A stretch of 37,435 nt of DNA from an uncultured Propionivibrio sp. (GTDB lineage: Bacteria; Pseudomonadota; Gammaproteobacteria; Burkholderiales; Rhodocyclaceae). The DNA lies in the NCBI GenBank assembly GCA_938040985.1, contig CALHZD010000031.1, positions 1 through 37,435 on the forward strand, in the 5' to 3' direction. Below the pieces are notes generated by a model. The model ran no database searches, was not told the DNA's origin, and was given only the letters and a program-made list of their open reading frames with translations. Below are positions 1-8,196 of the stretch, piece by piece (positions within the stretch are counted from its first letter, which is position 1; each line of letters begins with the position of its first letter). The translations under genes were made by a program, and so were the position numbers.

Positions 1-63
1 CAGACCGCCGATGCGATCGGCCTCGTCAACCCCGGCCAGTACGGTATGTGCAAGGAAATTCAT
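1..63 (-). CDS. acpH: ACP phosphodiesterase-like protein, N-terminal fragment (cut by window edge)
   Basis: Reading the minus strand from an ATG at 63 gives 21 codons beginning MNFLAHTVLAG, open to the window edge. The MNFLAH start is characteristic of the AcpH/DUF479 family, which removes the 4'-phosphopantetheine group from acyl carrier protein. The first residues carry the family's early histidine. No strong ribosome binding site is visible upstream. Only 21 residues can be seen, so the assignment rests on the N-terminal motif alone. Confidence 0.55.
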   Translation of the reverse strand, partial: MNFLAHTVLAGVDEADRIGGL

Positions 64-114
64 CGAGCGCCACTGCTGGCAGGCGTTGGCTTGTTGAGAG
101 GCATTTTTCGGCCA

Positions 115-367
115 TCATGCCGCTTCAATGATTGCAAAGTCGTGGCTGATTTCAGCGCGTTGGGTAAGCATGATCGAGGCAGCGCCGTATTTTTCCTGGG
201 AAAGCGTGGTGGCGCGATGGCGCGGGCGATGACCTCTGGCTTGAGCTGAACATTGAACTGAACACTTTGCCGCTGATAGGAAAATGAAAGTGAATTTTCG
301 TGAAAACCGTGGGCGCGCTTGCGGCGCGCTCGGCGTTCAGGCTGACTGCGCAGGCATCGTGCCGCAA
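115..367 (-). pseudogene. Decayed OsmC/YhfA-family protein
   Basis: Three minus-strand frames together spell the C-terminal half of an OsmC-family protein, which in intact form detoxifies organic hydroperoxides with paired cysteines. Near 367-270 one frame reads RHDACAVSLNAERAASAPTV and continues VFTKIHFHFPISGK. A second frame then gives VQLKPEVIARAIA, and a third gives LSQEKYGAASIML through ISHDFAIIEAA to a stop at 115-117. The order matches the family's C-terminus. Two frame changes are needed, one at a near-tandem 12-nt duplication around 250-275 and one at an extra stretch of about 8 nt near 200. The upstream half with the first active cysteine is not recognisable. It is either a pseudogene or a badly assembled spot. 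Confidence 0.55.
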
Positions 368-490
368 AATGCGTTGATGATTGCCGATAGACCCGATTCG
401 CCGCCCGACTTCGGCGGTGTTTGACCTGTCTGCGTTGCGTATCCGCGTATACGATTGTGGCCTTGACCGAGCGAGAGCCCGATCGTATGC

Positions 491-1885
491 CTATGTCAGC
501 GGGTTGAACCAGCCGCCCTGATTCATGATCAGCCGGTCGGCCGCGCGCGGCCCCCAGCTGCCGGGGGCGTAGGGCTGCGTCAGCGGGTGCGATTCAAGAA
601 TCGGTTCAACGACGGCCCAGGCGGCCTCGACGGCATCTTGCCGGATGAACAGGGCGCCGTTGCCCATCATGGCTTCGCCGAGCAGGCGCTCGTAAGGCGC
701 TTCGGCCGCCAGATATTCGTCGAGCAGAAACAGTTCGCGCTGTTCGCCGATGAATTCTTTTCCGCTGCGTTTGACGCGCGCCGCCAGGGCGATTGCCGAA
801 CGCGGCGAAAGGCGGAAGCGCAGATAGTTGGGCGGACCATTGTGCTGCGAGTCGTTGAACAGGCGTTGCGGCGGCGGCTTGAGCTGGACGACCACCTCGG
901 CGGCGGTTTCGGCCAGGCATTTTCCGGCGCGCAGAAACCAGGGCACGCCGGCCCAGCGCCAGGAGTCGATGAACAGGCGCAGGGCGCAGAAGGTTTCGAC
1001 GTCGGAATTGGGGGAAACACCAGCCTCGGATTTGTAACCTTCGTACTGACCGCGCACGATGTCTTCGGTACTGAGGGGGCACATGGACTGGAAGACTTCG
1101 GCGGTCTTGTCGTGCAATGCGCCATAACCGCGGTAGGCAGGCGGCTCCATGGCCAGCAGGGCGACGATCTGGAACATGTGGTTCTGCACGACGTCGCGCA
1201 GGCAGCCGGCCGTCTCGTAGAAGGCGCCGCGCCCTTCGACGCCGAATTTTTCCGATAGCGTAATTTGCACGCTGTCGATGTAATTGCGGTTCCAGATCGG
1301 CTCCAGAAAGGCGTTGGCGAAGCGGAAGTACAGGATATTCATGATCGCTTCTTTGCCAAGATAGTGGTCAATGCGGAATATCGAGTTTTCCGGAAAGGCC
1401 GACAGCGCGATGCGGTTCAGTTCCATCGCCGATTTCAGGTCGCGGCCGAAAGGTTTTTCGACGATCAGGCGGGCGTTTTTTGCCAGCCCGGAATCGCGCA
1501 GGCCGGTAATCATCGTCTCGAACAGCGCCGGCGGAATGGCGAGGTAATGCGCCGGACGCTCCGCCAGATCGAGTGCTTCACGGATCATGGCAAATGTCGC
1601 CGGGTTTTTGTAATTGCCGCTGACGTAGCTAAGTTTTGAGAGCAGCGTCTGCATGGCCGCCGGATCGTCGATGCCGCCGTTTTCCATGACGCTTTCGGTG
1701 GCGCGCTGGCAGAGTTGCTCCTGTGTCCACGGCGACGAGGCGACGCCAATGACGGGGACGTTCAGCACACCGCGCTTGGCCATGGCATAGAGCGAGGGAA
1801 AAATCTTTTTGCGGGCAAGGTCGCCGGTCACGCCATAGAGCACAAGTGCATCACAGGGGCTGGCTTTTTGCGGAGTAAAGTTCAT
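491..1885 (-). CDS. zwf: Glucose-6-phosphate 1-dehydrogenase
   Basis: Oxidises glucose 6-phosphate to 6-phosphogluconolactone with NAD(P)+, the entry step of the pentose phosphate and Entner-Doudoroff routes in the cytoplasm. The protein has 464 residues, slightly short for a family usually near 480-500. Visible motifs are the nucleotide-binding GVTGDLA (residues 18-24), EKPFGRD (143-149), the substrate-binding RIDHYLGKE (171-179) and the catalytic-type histidine in VVQNHMF (about 236). The frame is open upstream for another 126 codons, but those residues are low-quality and unlike the family. The ATG at 1885 follows AGGAAG at good spacing and starts directly before the Rossmann domain. The gene stands alone and points away from the sugar-acid operon downstream. 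Usual partners pgl and edd are not in the window. Confidence 0.95.
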   Translation of the reverse strand: MNFTPQKASPCDALVLYGVTGDLARKKIFPSLYAMAKRGVLNVPVIGVASSPWTQEQLCQRATESVMENGGIDDPAAMQTLLSKLSYVSGNYKNPATFAMIREALDLAERPAHYLAIPPALFETMITGLRDSGLAKNARLIVEKPFGRDLKSAMELNRIALSAFPENSIFRIDHYLGKEAIMNILYFRFANAFLEPIWNRNYIDSVQITLSEKFGVEGRGAFYETAGCLRDVVQNHMFQIVALLAMEPPAYRGYGALHDKTAEVFQSMCPLSTEDIVRGQYEGYKSEAGVSPNSDVETFCALRLFIDSWRWAGVPWFLRAGKCLAETAAEVVVQLKPPPQRLFNDSQHNGPPNYLRFRLSPRSAIALAARVKRSGKEFIGEQRELFLLDEYLAAEAPYERLLGEAMMGNGALFIRQDAVEAAWAVVEPILESHPLTQPYAPGSWGPRAADRLIMNQGGWFNPLT

Positions 1886-2810
1886 GTCATCTTCCTGAAT
1901 CGTCAATTCGGTCTGTCCGGCGTGAACAGCGCGCCGCGGAGAATACCTCAATGCCGCGGCGCAGGGAAATGGCGTGTGCCGGAACGCCGGATCTGACGCG
2001 CGCAGCGGTGATGCACCCGCAACAGCCTTCAGGCAGAGGTTATTTTGCCGGCGCATCGTCCTGCCCGTGCAGGTGTCTGTTTTATCGTGAGCGCAAACGC
2101 CGAGCCGCATACGGTCGTCATCATCGTCAGAGGGCAGATGCCAGAAATGAAGCGTACTGTTGTTGCCCATTCTGATGCGACTGGCGATTCCATTCGTGAT
2201 TCCGCCATGTTCCGTGTGGCAAGGCCTTTCGCCGCTGATGCCGGGGATTTGCGCAGGCAACAATGTTGTACTGTAGAGATGGCGTCGTTGATTGCCTCGG
2301 TGGCGTGTTACGTGCCACGGCGCATCGCGCGATGGCCGGAAGGGCGGTTTCCTGCCGGGAGCCCTGTATTCTGGCTGTTAATCGGCGTTTTATCGGCTTG
2401 GGTTGGGCTGCCGCTTTATCCACGAATCATCGGCTTTGCCTGCCGCAAAATCCTGTCGGTCTTGTAGACGGCTAGCCAGGCTGCGTTCACCGAACCGGCA
2501 CATACCCATACCTACGCAGTAATCGCCAGGCTGGCGCTTTCATCGACCTAACGGCCAGTATTCTCGGCATCGGCCCGGCGTATTTCGGTATGATGATCGT
2601 CAGTCTGTCGGCCGCAGCAATGATGCCGTCTTTGGGAAGGGACGTGTTTTCGGTACGCAAGCTGTCCGGCGTCAGGCTCGGTGCATACGTTACGTGCGAA
2701 AAATTCTGCCGTTTTATGCTGTGTTCGGCCTGCTGCGAGCGGTGGCGGCCGTTTATCCGCCGCGCTCGCGGGATTGCAGGTGCTGGCCAATTTTTGATGT
2801 GAGGGAAACC
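1886..2810. other. Intergenic stretch between zwf and the sugar-acid operon
   Basis: This 925-bp gap separates the divergent zwf and dehydrogenase genes. Several open frames cross it, but none has a start with a ribosome binding site or a recognisable product. The longest are an upstream extension of zwf and antisense frames of the dehydrogenase. It probably holds the promoters of both directions. I found no riboswitch, tRNA or repeat in it. Confidence 0.4.
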
Positions 2811-3824
2811 ATGAAAGCCGTCTGTCTCAGCGCTCCCGGCGAGATTGCCTTGGTCGATCTGCCCGAGCAGCAGCGCGGCCGCGACGAAGTGTTGATCCGC
2901 GTGCGTAGCGCCGGTATTTGTGGTTCCGATATTGGCGCCTACAAGGGCGTGAATCCCTTGGTGTCTTATCCGCGCATCATCGGGCACGAAGTTGCTGGCG
3001 AAGTGGTCGAAGTGGCGCCGGACGAGACGCTGTTCAAGGCCGGCGAACGGGTCATCATCGAACCTTACGTCTACTGCGGAAAGTGTTATCCGTGTTCGAT
3101 CGGCCATACCAACTGTTGTGAGCATCTGACCGTGCGCGGTGTACATATCGACGGCGGCATGGCCGAATATATTTCGCATCCGCGTCATTTGCTGCACAAA
3201 GTGCCGGACGGCATTCCGTGGCATCTGGCGCCGTTGGCCGAACCGCTGGTCATTGCCATGCATGCGGTCAGGCAGGCCGAAGTCAAGGCCGGACAGCATG
3301 TCGTCATCACGGGCGCCGGACAGATCGGCCTGCTCGCGGCGCAGTATGTGCTGACGCTGGGCGCCATTCCGGTCATCGTTGACCCGGTTGATGCGCGATT
3401 GTCGCTCGCGCACGCGCTCGGCGTGGCGCATACGCTCAACCCAACCGGCGCGAATGTTCTGGCGGCAATCCAGACGCTGACTCAGGGGCGTATGGCCGAG
3501 GCCGTCATCGAGTGCTCCGGCGCTGCACCGGCCATTCGCAGCGCCCTGGATTATGTTTCCTACGCTGGTCATATCGCCTTGGTCGGCTGGCCAAAGGCGG
3601 AAATTCCCTTGCCGACGGCGCTCTTCACCAAAAAAGAGCTGACTGTGCGCGGTTCGCGTAATAGTGTCGGCCAGTTTCCGGAAAGCCTGCGTCTGATCGC
3701 CGAAGGCAAAATCGATGTCGGCGCGTTGCTGACTTGCACCGTTCCGCTGGCAGAAACGCCTGCCATCGTGGCCGATATTTCCGAACATCCGGAAAAATAT
3801 CTGAAAGTAACCTGCGTGTTTTGA
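2811..3824 (+). CDS. Zinc-dependent alcohol/polyol dehydrogenase, L-galactonate/idonate dehydrogenase-like
   Basis: A 337-residue medium-chain dehydrogenase that should oxidise a secondary alcohol of a sugar or sugar acid with NAD(P)+. Catalytic zinc ligands are C37 (GICGSD), H59 and E60 (GHE), and the structural zinc cysteines are C89, C92, C95 and C103. A Rossmann motif GAGQIG lies near residue 167. The stretches SYPRIIGHE, TNCCE and RGSRN resemble LgoD (YjjN), the L-galactonate 5-dehydrogenase, more than classical ethanol dehydrogenases, but this comparison is from memory. The frame extends upstream, but the ATG at 2811 follows GAGGGA and begins at the conserved MKAV. It is first in an apparent operon with a KDPG aldolase and KDG kinase, so its product probably enters 2-keto-3-deoxy sugar-acid degradation. 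Confidence 0.8.
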   Translation: MKAVCLSAPGEIALVDLPEQQRGRDEVLIRVRSAGICGSDIGAYKGVNPLVSYPRIIGHEVAGEVVEVAPDETLFKAGERVIIEPYVYCGKCYPCSIGHTNCCEHLTVRGVHIDGGMAEYISHPRHLLHKVPDGIPWHLAPLAEPLVIAMHAVRQAEVKAGQHVVITGAGQIGLLAAQYVLTLGAIPVIVDPVDARLSLAHALGVAHTLNPTGANVLAAIQTLTQGRMAEAVIECSGAAPAIRSALDYVSYAGHIALVGWPKAEIPLPTALFTKKELTVRGSRNSVGQFPESLRLIAEGKIDVGALLTCTVPLAETPAIVADISEHPEKYLKVTCVF

Positions 3825-3935
3825 TACGCTAGCGCATGCGCCGAGATGCGCCTTTCGGCCTGCTTCTATAGATGGGCGGGCGACTCGCGTAGCGATGTCA
3901 GTTGCTTGAAACCAGAAAATTGACAGGAGAGAAAC

Positions 3936-4622
3936 ATGGCAGCCAAAGACAGACTGGCCGTATTGACGGCGATTATTGAGCAAAGCGTCATCCCCGTGTT
4001 CTATCATCCGGATGAAGAGGTGTGTATCAACGTCATCCAGGCCTGCGCCAATGGGGGGGCGAAATGCATCGAATTTACCAATCGCGGGGATTTTGCTGCC
4101 GACGTTTTCTTGCGGGTGACGCGGCATTTCGCCAAGGCCGATCCTTCGGTCATCATGGGCGTCGGTTCGGTGTGCGATGCGCCGACGGCGGGGCTTTATA
4201 TCGCCTATGGCGCAAAGTTTGTCGTCGGCCCCATGCTCAATGCAGAAGTGGCCCGGCTGTGCAACCGGCGCTGTATCCCCTACAGCCCGGGGTGTGGCTC
4301 GGCGACGGAAATCGGCGATGCCCAGGAATTGGGGTGTGAAATCATCAAGGTATTTCCCGGCGCATCGGTCGGCGGGCCGGATTTCGTCAAGAGCGTCATG
4401 GGGCCGATGCCCTGGACGCGCATCATGCCCACCGGCGGTGTCGATCCCAGCGAAGATTCGCTGCGCAAATGGTTTGACGCCGGTATTGTCGCTTGCGGTA
4501 TTGGCTCCAACCTCATCACCAAAAAACTGCTTGAAGCCAAGGATTACCAGGGCATCGAGGAAAATTTCCGGCAGACGATCGCCCTCGTTAACCGCATCAA
4601 GTCCGAGCTTGCCGGTAAGTAA
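3936..4622 (+). CDS. eda: KDPG/KHG aldolase (2-keto-3-deoxy-6-phosphogluconate aldolase)
   Basis: Class I aldolase splitting 2-keto-3-deoxy-6-phosphogluconate into pyruvate and glyceraldehyde 3-phosphate. At 228 residues it is near the usual 205-215. The Schiff-base lysine is K138 in IIKVFPG and the general acid/base glutamate is E46 in IEFTNRG. The glycine-rich phosphate site MPTGGVDP is present. The start ATG has GGAGAG a few bases upstream. It lies 111 bp after the dehydrogenase and 42 bp before the KDG kinase, whose product is its substrate. The VFPGASVGG and RIMPTGGVDP wording is typical of the longer Eda-like proteins found in sugar-acid clusters, so other 2-keto-3-deoxy acids are possible substrates. 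Confidence 0.9.
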   Translation: MAAKDRLAVLTAIIEQSVIPVFYHPDEEVCINVIQACANGGAKCIEFTNRGDFAADVFLRVTRHFAKADPSVIMGVGSVCDAPTAGLYIAYGAKFVVGPMLNAEVARLCNRRCIPYSPGCGSATEIGDAQELGCEIIKVFPGASVGGPDFVKSVMGPMPWTRIMPTGGVDPSEDSLRKWFDAGIVACGIGSNLITKKLLEAKDYQGIEENFRQTIALVNRIKSELAGK

Positions 4623-4664
4623 GCCCGATCAAAAACAGCGAAGAGAGCAAAGAAAGGATTTTCT

Positions 4665-5765
4665 ATGAGCGAACTTATCGTCAAACCTGCCGGCGATGCC
4701 CAATGGGATTGTGCGGCCTTTGGTGAAATCATGCTGCGTTTCGATCCGGGGTTTGGCCGCGTGCGCAATGCCCGCAGCTTTCAGGTCTGGGAAGGCGGCG
4801 GCGAATACAACGTTGCCCGCGCCATGCGCAAATGCTGGGGCAAGCGTGCAATGGTCGCGACGGCCATTCCGAAGAACGACCTGGGCTGGCTGCTTGAAGA
4901 TTTGATCATGCAGGGTGGCGTCGATATGCGCCATGTCATCTGGCGTGATTTTGACGGGCTGGGTAAAAATACCCGCGTCGGTCTCAATTTCACCGAAAAG
5001 GGGTTTGGCATCCGTCCGGCCCTCGGCTGTTCTGACCGCGGCAATTCCGCCGCTTCACAGATTCGCCCCGGCGAGATCAATTGGGAAAAAATCTTTGGCG
5101 AAGAAGGCGTGCGTTGGTTCCATACGGGCGGCATCTTTGCGGCGCTCGCCTCGAATACGGCCGAAGCCGTGATCGAAGCGGTTCAGGTCGCCAAGAAATA
5201 CGGCACGGTGGTGGCCTATGACCTCAACTACCGCGCCTCGCTGTGGACGAGTCAGGGCGGCAAGGAGGCCGCCCGGCGCGTCAATCGCGAGATTGCCAGA
5301 TACGTCGACGTGATGATCGGTAATGAAGAAGATTTCACGGCCTGCCTCGGCTTTGAGGTCGAAGGCGCCGATGAGCATTTGACGAAGATCGAAACAAGCT
5401 CCTTTGCCAAAATGATCCAGAAAGCCGTCGGCGAATTTCCCAACTTCAAGGTCGCGGCGACGACGCTGCGCAACGCCAAAACGGCATCGATCAACGACTG
5501 GTCGGCCATCCTCTGGTACGACGGCAAAATTTACGAGTCGATGAAGCGCGACAATCTGGAAATTTATGATCGCGTGGGCGGCGGCGACGGCTTTGCCTCC
5601 GGTGTGGCTTACGGTTTTCTGGAGGGCAAAGGCCCGCAGGCCGCCGTGGAATACGGCGCGGCGCACGGCGCACTGGCCATGACCACGCCGGGCGACACAT
5701 CGATGGTGCGCGTCGAGGAGGTCGAAGCGGCGATGAAAGGCAAAGGCGCGCGGGTGATCCGCTGA
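4665..5765 (+). CDS. kdgK: 2-keto-3-deoxygluconate kinase, PfkB family
   Basis: Phosphorylates 2-keto-3-deoxygluconate to KDPG, which the preceding aldolase cleaves. The 366-residue protein shows the PfkB signatures: an N-terminal glycine pair in WEGGGEYNVA and the C-terminal GGGDGFASG, with the catalytic aspartate near residue 307. The ATG at 4665 is preceded by AAAGGA. It is somewhat longer than the E. coli enzyme (about 310) because of insertions around residues 100-130 and 225-275. It closes the operon, followed directly by two hairpins. Other sugar substrates, such as 2-keto-3-deoxygalactonate, fit equally well. Confidence 0.85.
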   Translation: MSELIVKPAGDAQWDCAAFGEIMLRFDPGFGRVRNARSFQVWEGGGEYNVARAMRKCWGKRAMVATAIPKNDLGWLLEDLIMQGGVDMRHVIWRDFDGLGKNTRVGLNFTEKGFGIRPALGCSDRGNSAASQIRPGEINWEKIFGEEGVRWFHTGGIFAALASNTAEAVIEAVQVAKKYGTVVAYDLNYRASLWTSQGGKEAARRVNREIARYVDVMIGNEEDFTACLGFEVEGADEHLTKIETSSFAKMIQKAVGEFPNFKVAATTLRNAKTASINDWSAILWYDGKIYESMKRDNLEIYDRVGGGDGFASGVAYGFLEGKGPQAAVEYGAAHGALAMTTPGDTSMVRVEEVEAAMKGKGARVIR

Positions 5766-5807
5766 TGCGGTGGCAGCTATCGCTGCGCCACCATAAACAA
5801 GCAGCAC

Positions 5808-5831
5808 AAGCCGTCCGTGGGGCGGCTTTTT
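5808..5831 (+). terminator. Rho-independent terminator after kdgK
   Basis: A stem AAGCCG-CC / GG-CGGCTT around a GTG loop runs directly into TTTTT. A second hairpin without a T-run sits just upstream (5769-5792, GGTGGCAGC against GCTGCGCCACC). Together they end the dehydrogenase-eda-kdgK transcript. Confidence 0.8.
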
Positions 5832-6103
5832 ATTGGGCGGGCGTGTTGTGCTCCAGTGAACATTCGCTGCTGCTGGACGGTGCGTCCAAGCCAGCCTCGA
5901 CCCATGCGCAGGCTGATGAAGCGCCTAAACCGCCTTATTGGCGATATTGGAATTCAGGCATGCGACGATCCGTGGCTAGCTCTCCGGCTTGCCAGCCTTG
6001 GGCATTTGGACAGCTCGTAAAGGGAATCTTGGCCTGTTTATACGGCGTGCTACCCTGCGCGCAAGGCCTCCCTAAACCCTCTGGTGCCACCCGCACCGGC
6101 CAG
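5832..6103. other. Non-coding stretch before the transketolase remnant
   Basis: No recognisable gene, RNA or repeat. Short frames cross it but lack starts and family resemblance. It may be older decayed transketolase sequence that is no longer readable. Confidence 0.3.
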
Positions 6104-6332
6104 ATTGAGAGAATTCGGGCAAGATGCGTGTTGTCAGTTTCTGCCATGTCGCCGATGATCAAAGACGGTCGCCGAAACGCTGGTTAAACGCTGTCCCGTG
6201 CCGCAGGAATTTGTCGGCATTGAGGATACCTTTACAGAATCGGGCGACTACGAGAAACTGCTGGCGAAATACGGTCTGTCGGCAGCGCATATTGCGGACA
6301 AGGCGGAAAAAGTCTTGCGCCGCAAACGCTGA
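6104..6332 (+). pseudogene. Transketolase C-terminal remnant
   Basis: From 6159 to a stop at 6330-6332 the frame reads KTVAETLVKRCPVPQEFVGI, then EDTFTESGDYEKLLAKYGLS, ending in VLRRKR. This is the C-terminal end of the split-type transketolase C-terminal subunit. An in-frame TGA at 6156-6158 closes it upstream. Another frame just before (6104-6150, IERIRARCVLSVSAMSP) resembles the preceding conserved strand, so the gene seems to have lost its body and shifted frame. About 60 codons remain of roughly 310. It lies immediately upstream of glycerate kinase, so the two may once have shared an operon. Confidence 0.65.
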
Positions 6333-6396
6333 CGGACTGACCGGCGGGCGGATTTTTCAACGCTTCGTGCAGGCGTTTGTTTCACGGGGGAAGGTG

Positions 6397-7539
6397 ATGA
6401 TGCGTATCGTCGTAGCGCCGGATTCATACAAAGGCAGCGTTTCCGCACCGGGCGTGGCGGCGGCCATGCAGCGCGGCATTGCACGGATATTCCCCGACGC
6501 GGTCATCGACCTGGTGCCGATTGCCGACGGCGGCGAAGGAACGGTCGAAGCGCTGGTGGCGGCAACGCACGGCGAGCTGCGCCATGCGCGCGTCACCGGC
6601 CCGCTTGGCGAAGCGCTGACGGCGCACTGGGGCGTGCTCGGCGATGGCCGGACGGCAGTCATCGAAATGGCGGCGGCTTCCGGGTTGCCGCTGATCCCGC
6701 CCGATCGCCGCAATCCGCGCGTGGCGACGACTCTTGGTACGGGCGAACTGATCCGCGCCGCGCTCGATGCCGGTCTGCGCAAAATCATCATCGGCATCGG
6801 CGGCAGCGCCACCAACGACGGCGGTGCGGGCATGGCGCGGGCACTGGGCGCGCGCTTTACCGACGCCGCCGGGCAGGATCTGCCGGAAGGCGGTGCGGCG
6901 CTCGCCCGGCTGGCGACGATCCGGCTCGATGACCTCGACCCGCGCCTGGCGGAAGCGGAAATCGTCGTCGCCTGCGATGTCGACAATCCGCTTTGCGGCG
7001 CGCGCGGCGCATCGGCTGTCTTCGGCCCGCAAAAGGGCGCGACGCCGGAGATGGTTGCCGAGCTGGACGCGGCGCTGGCGCATTATGCACGGATCGCCGA
7101 GCGGGCGACGGGGCGGTCCATGGCCGAATCGCCCGGCGCCGGCGCGGCCGGCGGCCTGGGCGCGGGGCTGCGCTTCTTCACGCCGGCGGTTTTACGGCCG
7201 GGCGTGGAAATCGTGCTGGAAGCCGTCGGCCTCGATGCGCGGGTCAAGGACGCCGCTTTTGTGCTGACGGGCGAAGGGCGCACCGATTTTCAGACGGCTT
7301 TTGGCAAGGCGCCGGTCGGTGTGGCCAAGGCCGCCAAGCGTCACCGCGTGCCGGTGTTCTGCATTTCCGGCGGCCTGGGCGAAGGCGCGGACGAAATTCT
7401 GGCGCAGGGCGTCGACGCCGTAATGAGCATCTGCGACAAGCCGATGCATCTCGCCGAATGCATCGACGGTGCCGAAGCGCTGATCGAAGCGGCTGCCGCC
7501 CGCCTGTGCCGCATCATCAAAGCGTCGCGGACGCGCTAG
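6397..7539 (+). CDS. Glycerate 2-kinase (GarK/GlxK family)
   Basis: Phosphorylates D-glycerate with ATP, giving 2-phosphoglycerate in the GarK/GlxK type, and feeds glyoxylate or sugar-acid breakdown into glycolysis. The 380 residues match the family length (about 381). Typical blocks are VAPDSYKGSVSA near the start, IADGGEGT, GGSATNDGGAGMARALGA, CDVDNPLCG, and AFVLTGEGRTD near the end. The start could be GTG 6394, ATG 6397 or ATG 6400. GGGGAAGG favours 6397. It is not close enough to kdgK to be in the same transcript because a terminator intervenes. It cannot be decided here whether garK or glxK is the right name. Confidence 0.9.
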   Translation: MMRIVVAPDSYKGSVSAPGVAAAMQRGIARIFPDAVIDLVPIADGGEGTVEALVAATHGELRHARVTGPLGEALTAHWGVLGDGRTAVIEMAAASGLPLIPPDRRNPRVATTLGTGELIRAALDAGLRKIIIGIGGSATNDGGAGMARALGARFTDAAGQDLPEGGAALARLATIRLDDLDPRLAEAEIVVACDVDNPLCGARGASAVFGPQKGATPEMVAELDAALAHYARIAERATGRSMAESPGAGAAGGLGAGLRFFTPAVLRPGVEIVLEAVGLDARVKDAAFVLTGEGRTDFQTAFGKAPVGVAKAAKRHRVPVFCISGGLGEGADEILAQGVDAVMSICDKPMHLAECIDGAEALIEAAAARLCRIIKASRTR

Positions 7540-7640
7540 CCGCGCCGGGCTGCCGGCCTGATACCGCTCTGTCGGAAAAGTCGGCAAAGCCATTTGCCGT
7601 GCGTCCGGGGGTGCGGACATTTGCCGCCGGCCTGCCCTGT

Positions 7641-8060
7641 AGCCCGCGTAAAACGGGCATCTCCGGAGGGGCTGCCCGCCAGCCCAGTGTTTACGTGGGT
7701 TTCCGGCCTGCCTATCGGTAAGCCCAGTATTTACCGGCGTTTCAGATTTGACTATCTGCTAGCCCATTATTTATGCGCACTTCCGGCCTATCTATCTTCA
7801 ATCTCCCTGTTTCCAGGCGACCTGTCTGCTAACCCACTATTTACGGGCGCTCCCAGCCTGCCTGCCGGCAAATGCCCAATTGACAAGGGCTTCAGAAGCG
7901 GCCGGGCTGAAATGCCCAAAAGACGCGGAGCACAGGCCGACGAGTCATTGCGCTCCGCTGACTGGCAAGCTCGTGTCTGCCCCATACAGACGGCCTACCG
8001 GCAAACGCCCAATTGACAAAGGCTCCGGAAGCAACCAGGCTGAAACGCTCTAAATGCGCG
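7641..8060. repeat. Array A: about ten degenerate 40-bp repeat units
   Basis: Units beginning AGCCC/ATGCCC start at 7641, 7681, 7721, 7761, 7801, 7831, 7872, 7911, 8004 and 8045. Most steps are exactly 40 or 41 bp, with one 30-bp step and one gap of about 92 bp. The consensus core is roughly AGCCCAGTATTTAC, followed by GGCGTTTCCGGCCTG and a looser tail. The array fills most of the 657-bp gap between glycerate kinase and the yhcC-like gene. A long open frame across it is a by-product of the periodicity. The rest of the gap shows no gene. Confidence 0.75.
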
Positions 8061-8196
8061 GACGGCGGGCGCGCTTTGGCGGGAAGCGGGCGGGCGCGCC
8101 TTCGCTTGCCTTGGCCTGCGTTTGTCCCGAGTTCGTCAAGCCCGGCCGCCATACGCCCAGTCCTTGAGCATTTAGCTCAAGCGCGTCCCGCGCGCG

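Noticed and set aside
1886..2263. Upstream extension of zwf by 126 codons
   Set aside because: The extension is unlike any glucose-6-phosphate dehydrogenase, and a good ribosome binding site precedes the later ATG.
2487..4127. A 546-codon open frame on the minus strand
   Set aside because: It lies antisense to the clear dehydrogenase gene, has no family resemblance, and reflects the codon bias of the plus-strand gene.
7594..8016. A 140-codon open frame across array A
   Set aside because: It is low-complexity and follows the 40-bp repeat period. No ribosome binding site or recognisable domain is present.
7641..8060. Possible CRISPR array
   Set aside because: The repeats are degenerate, the spacers are also related to one another, the same units occur at several loci, and no cas gene is near.
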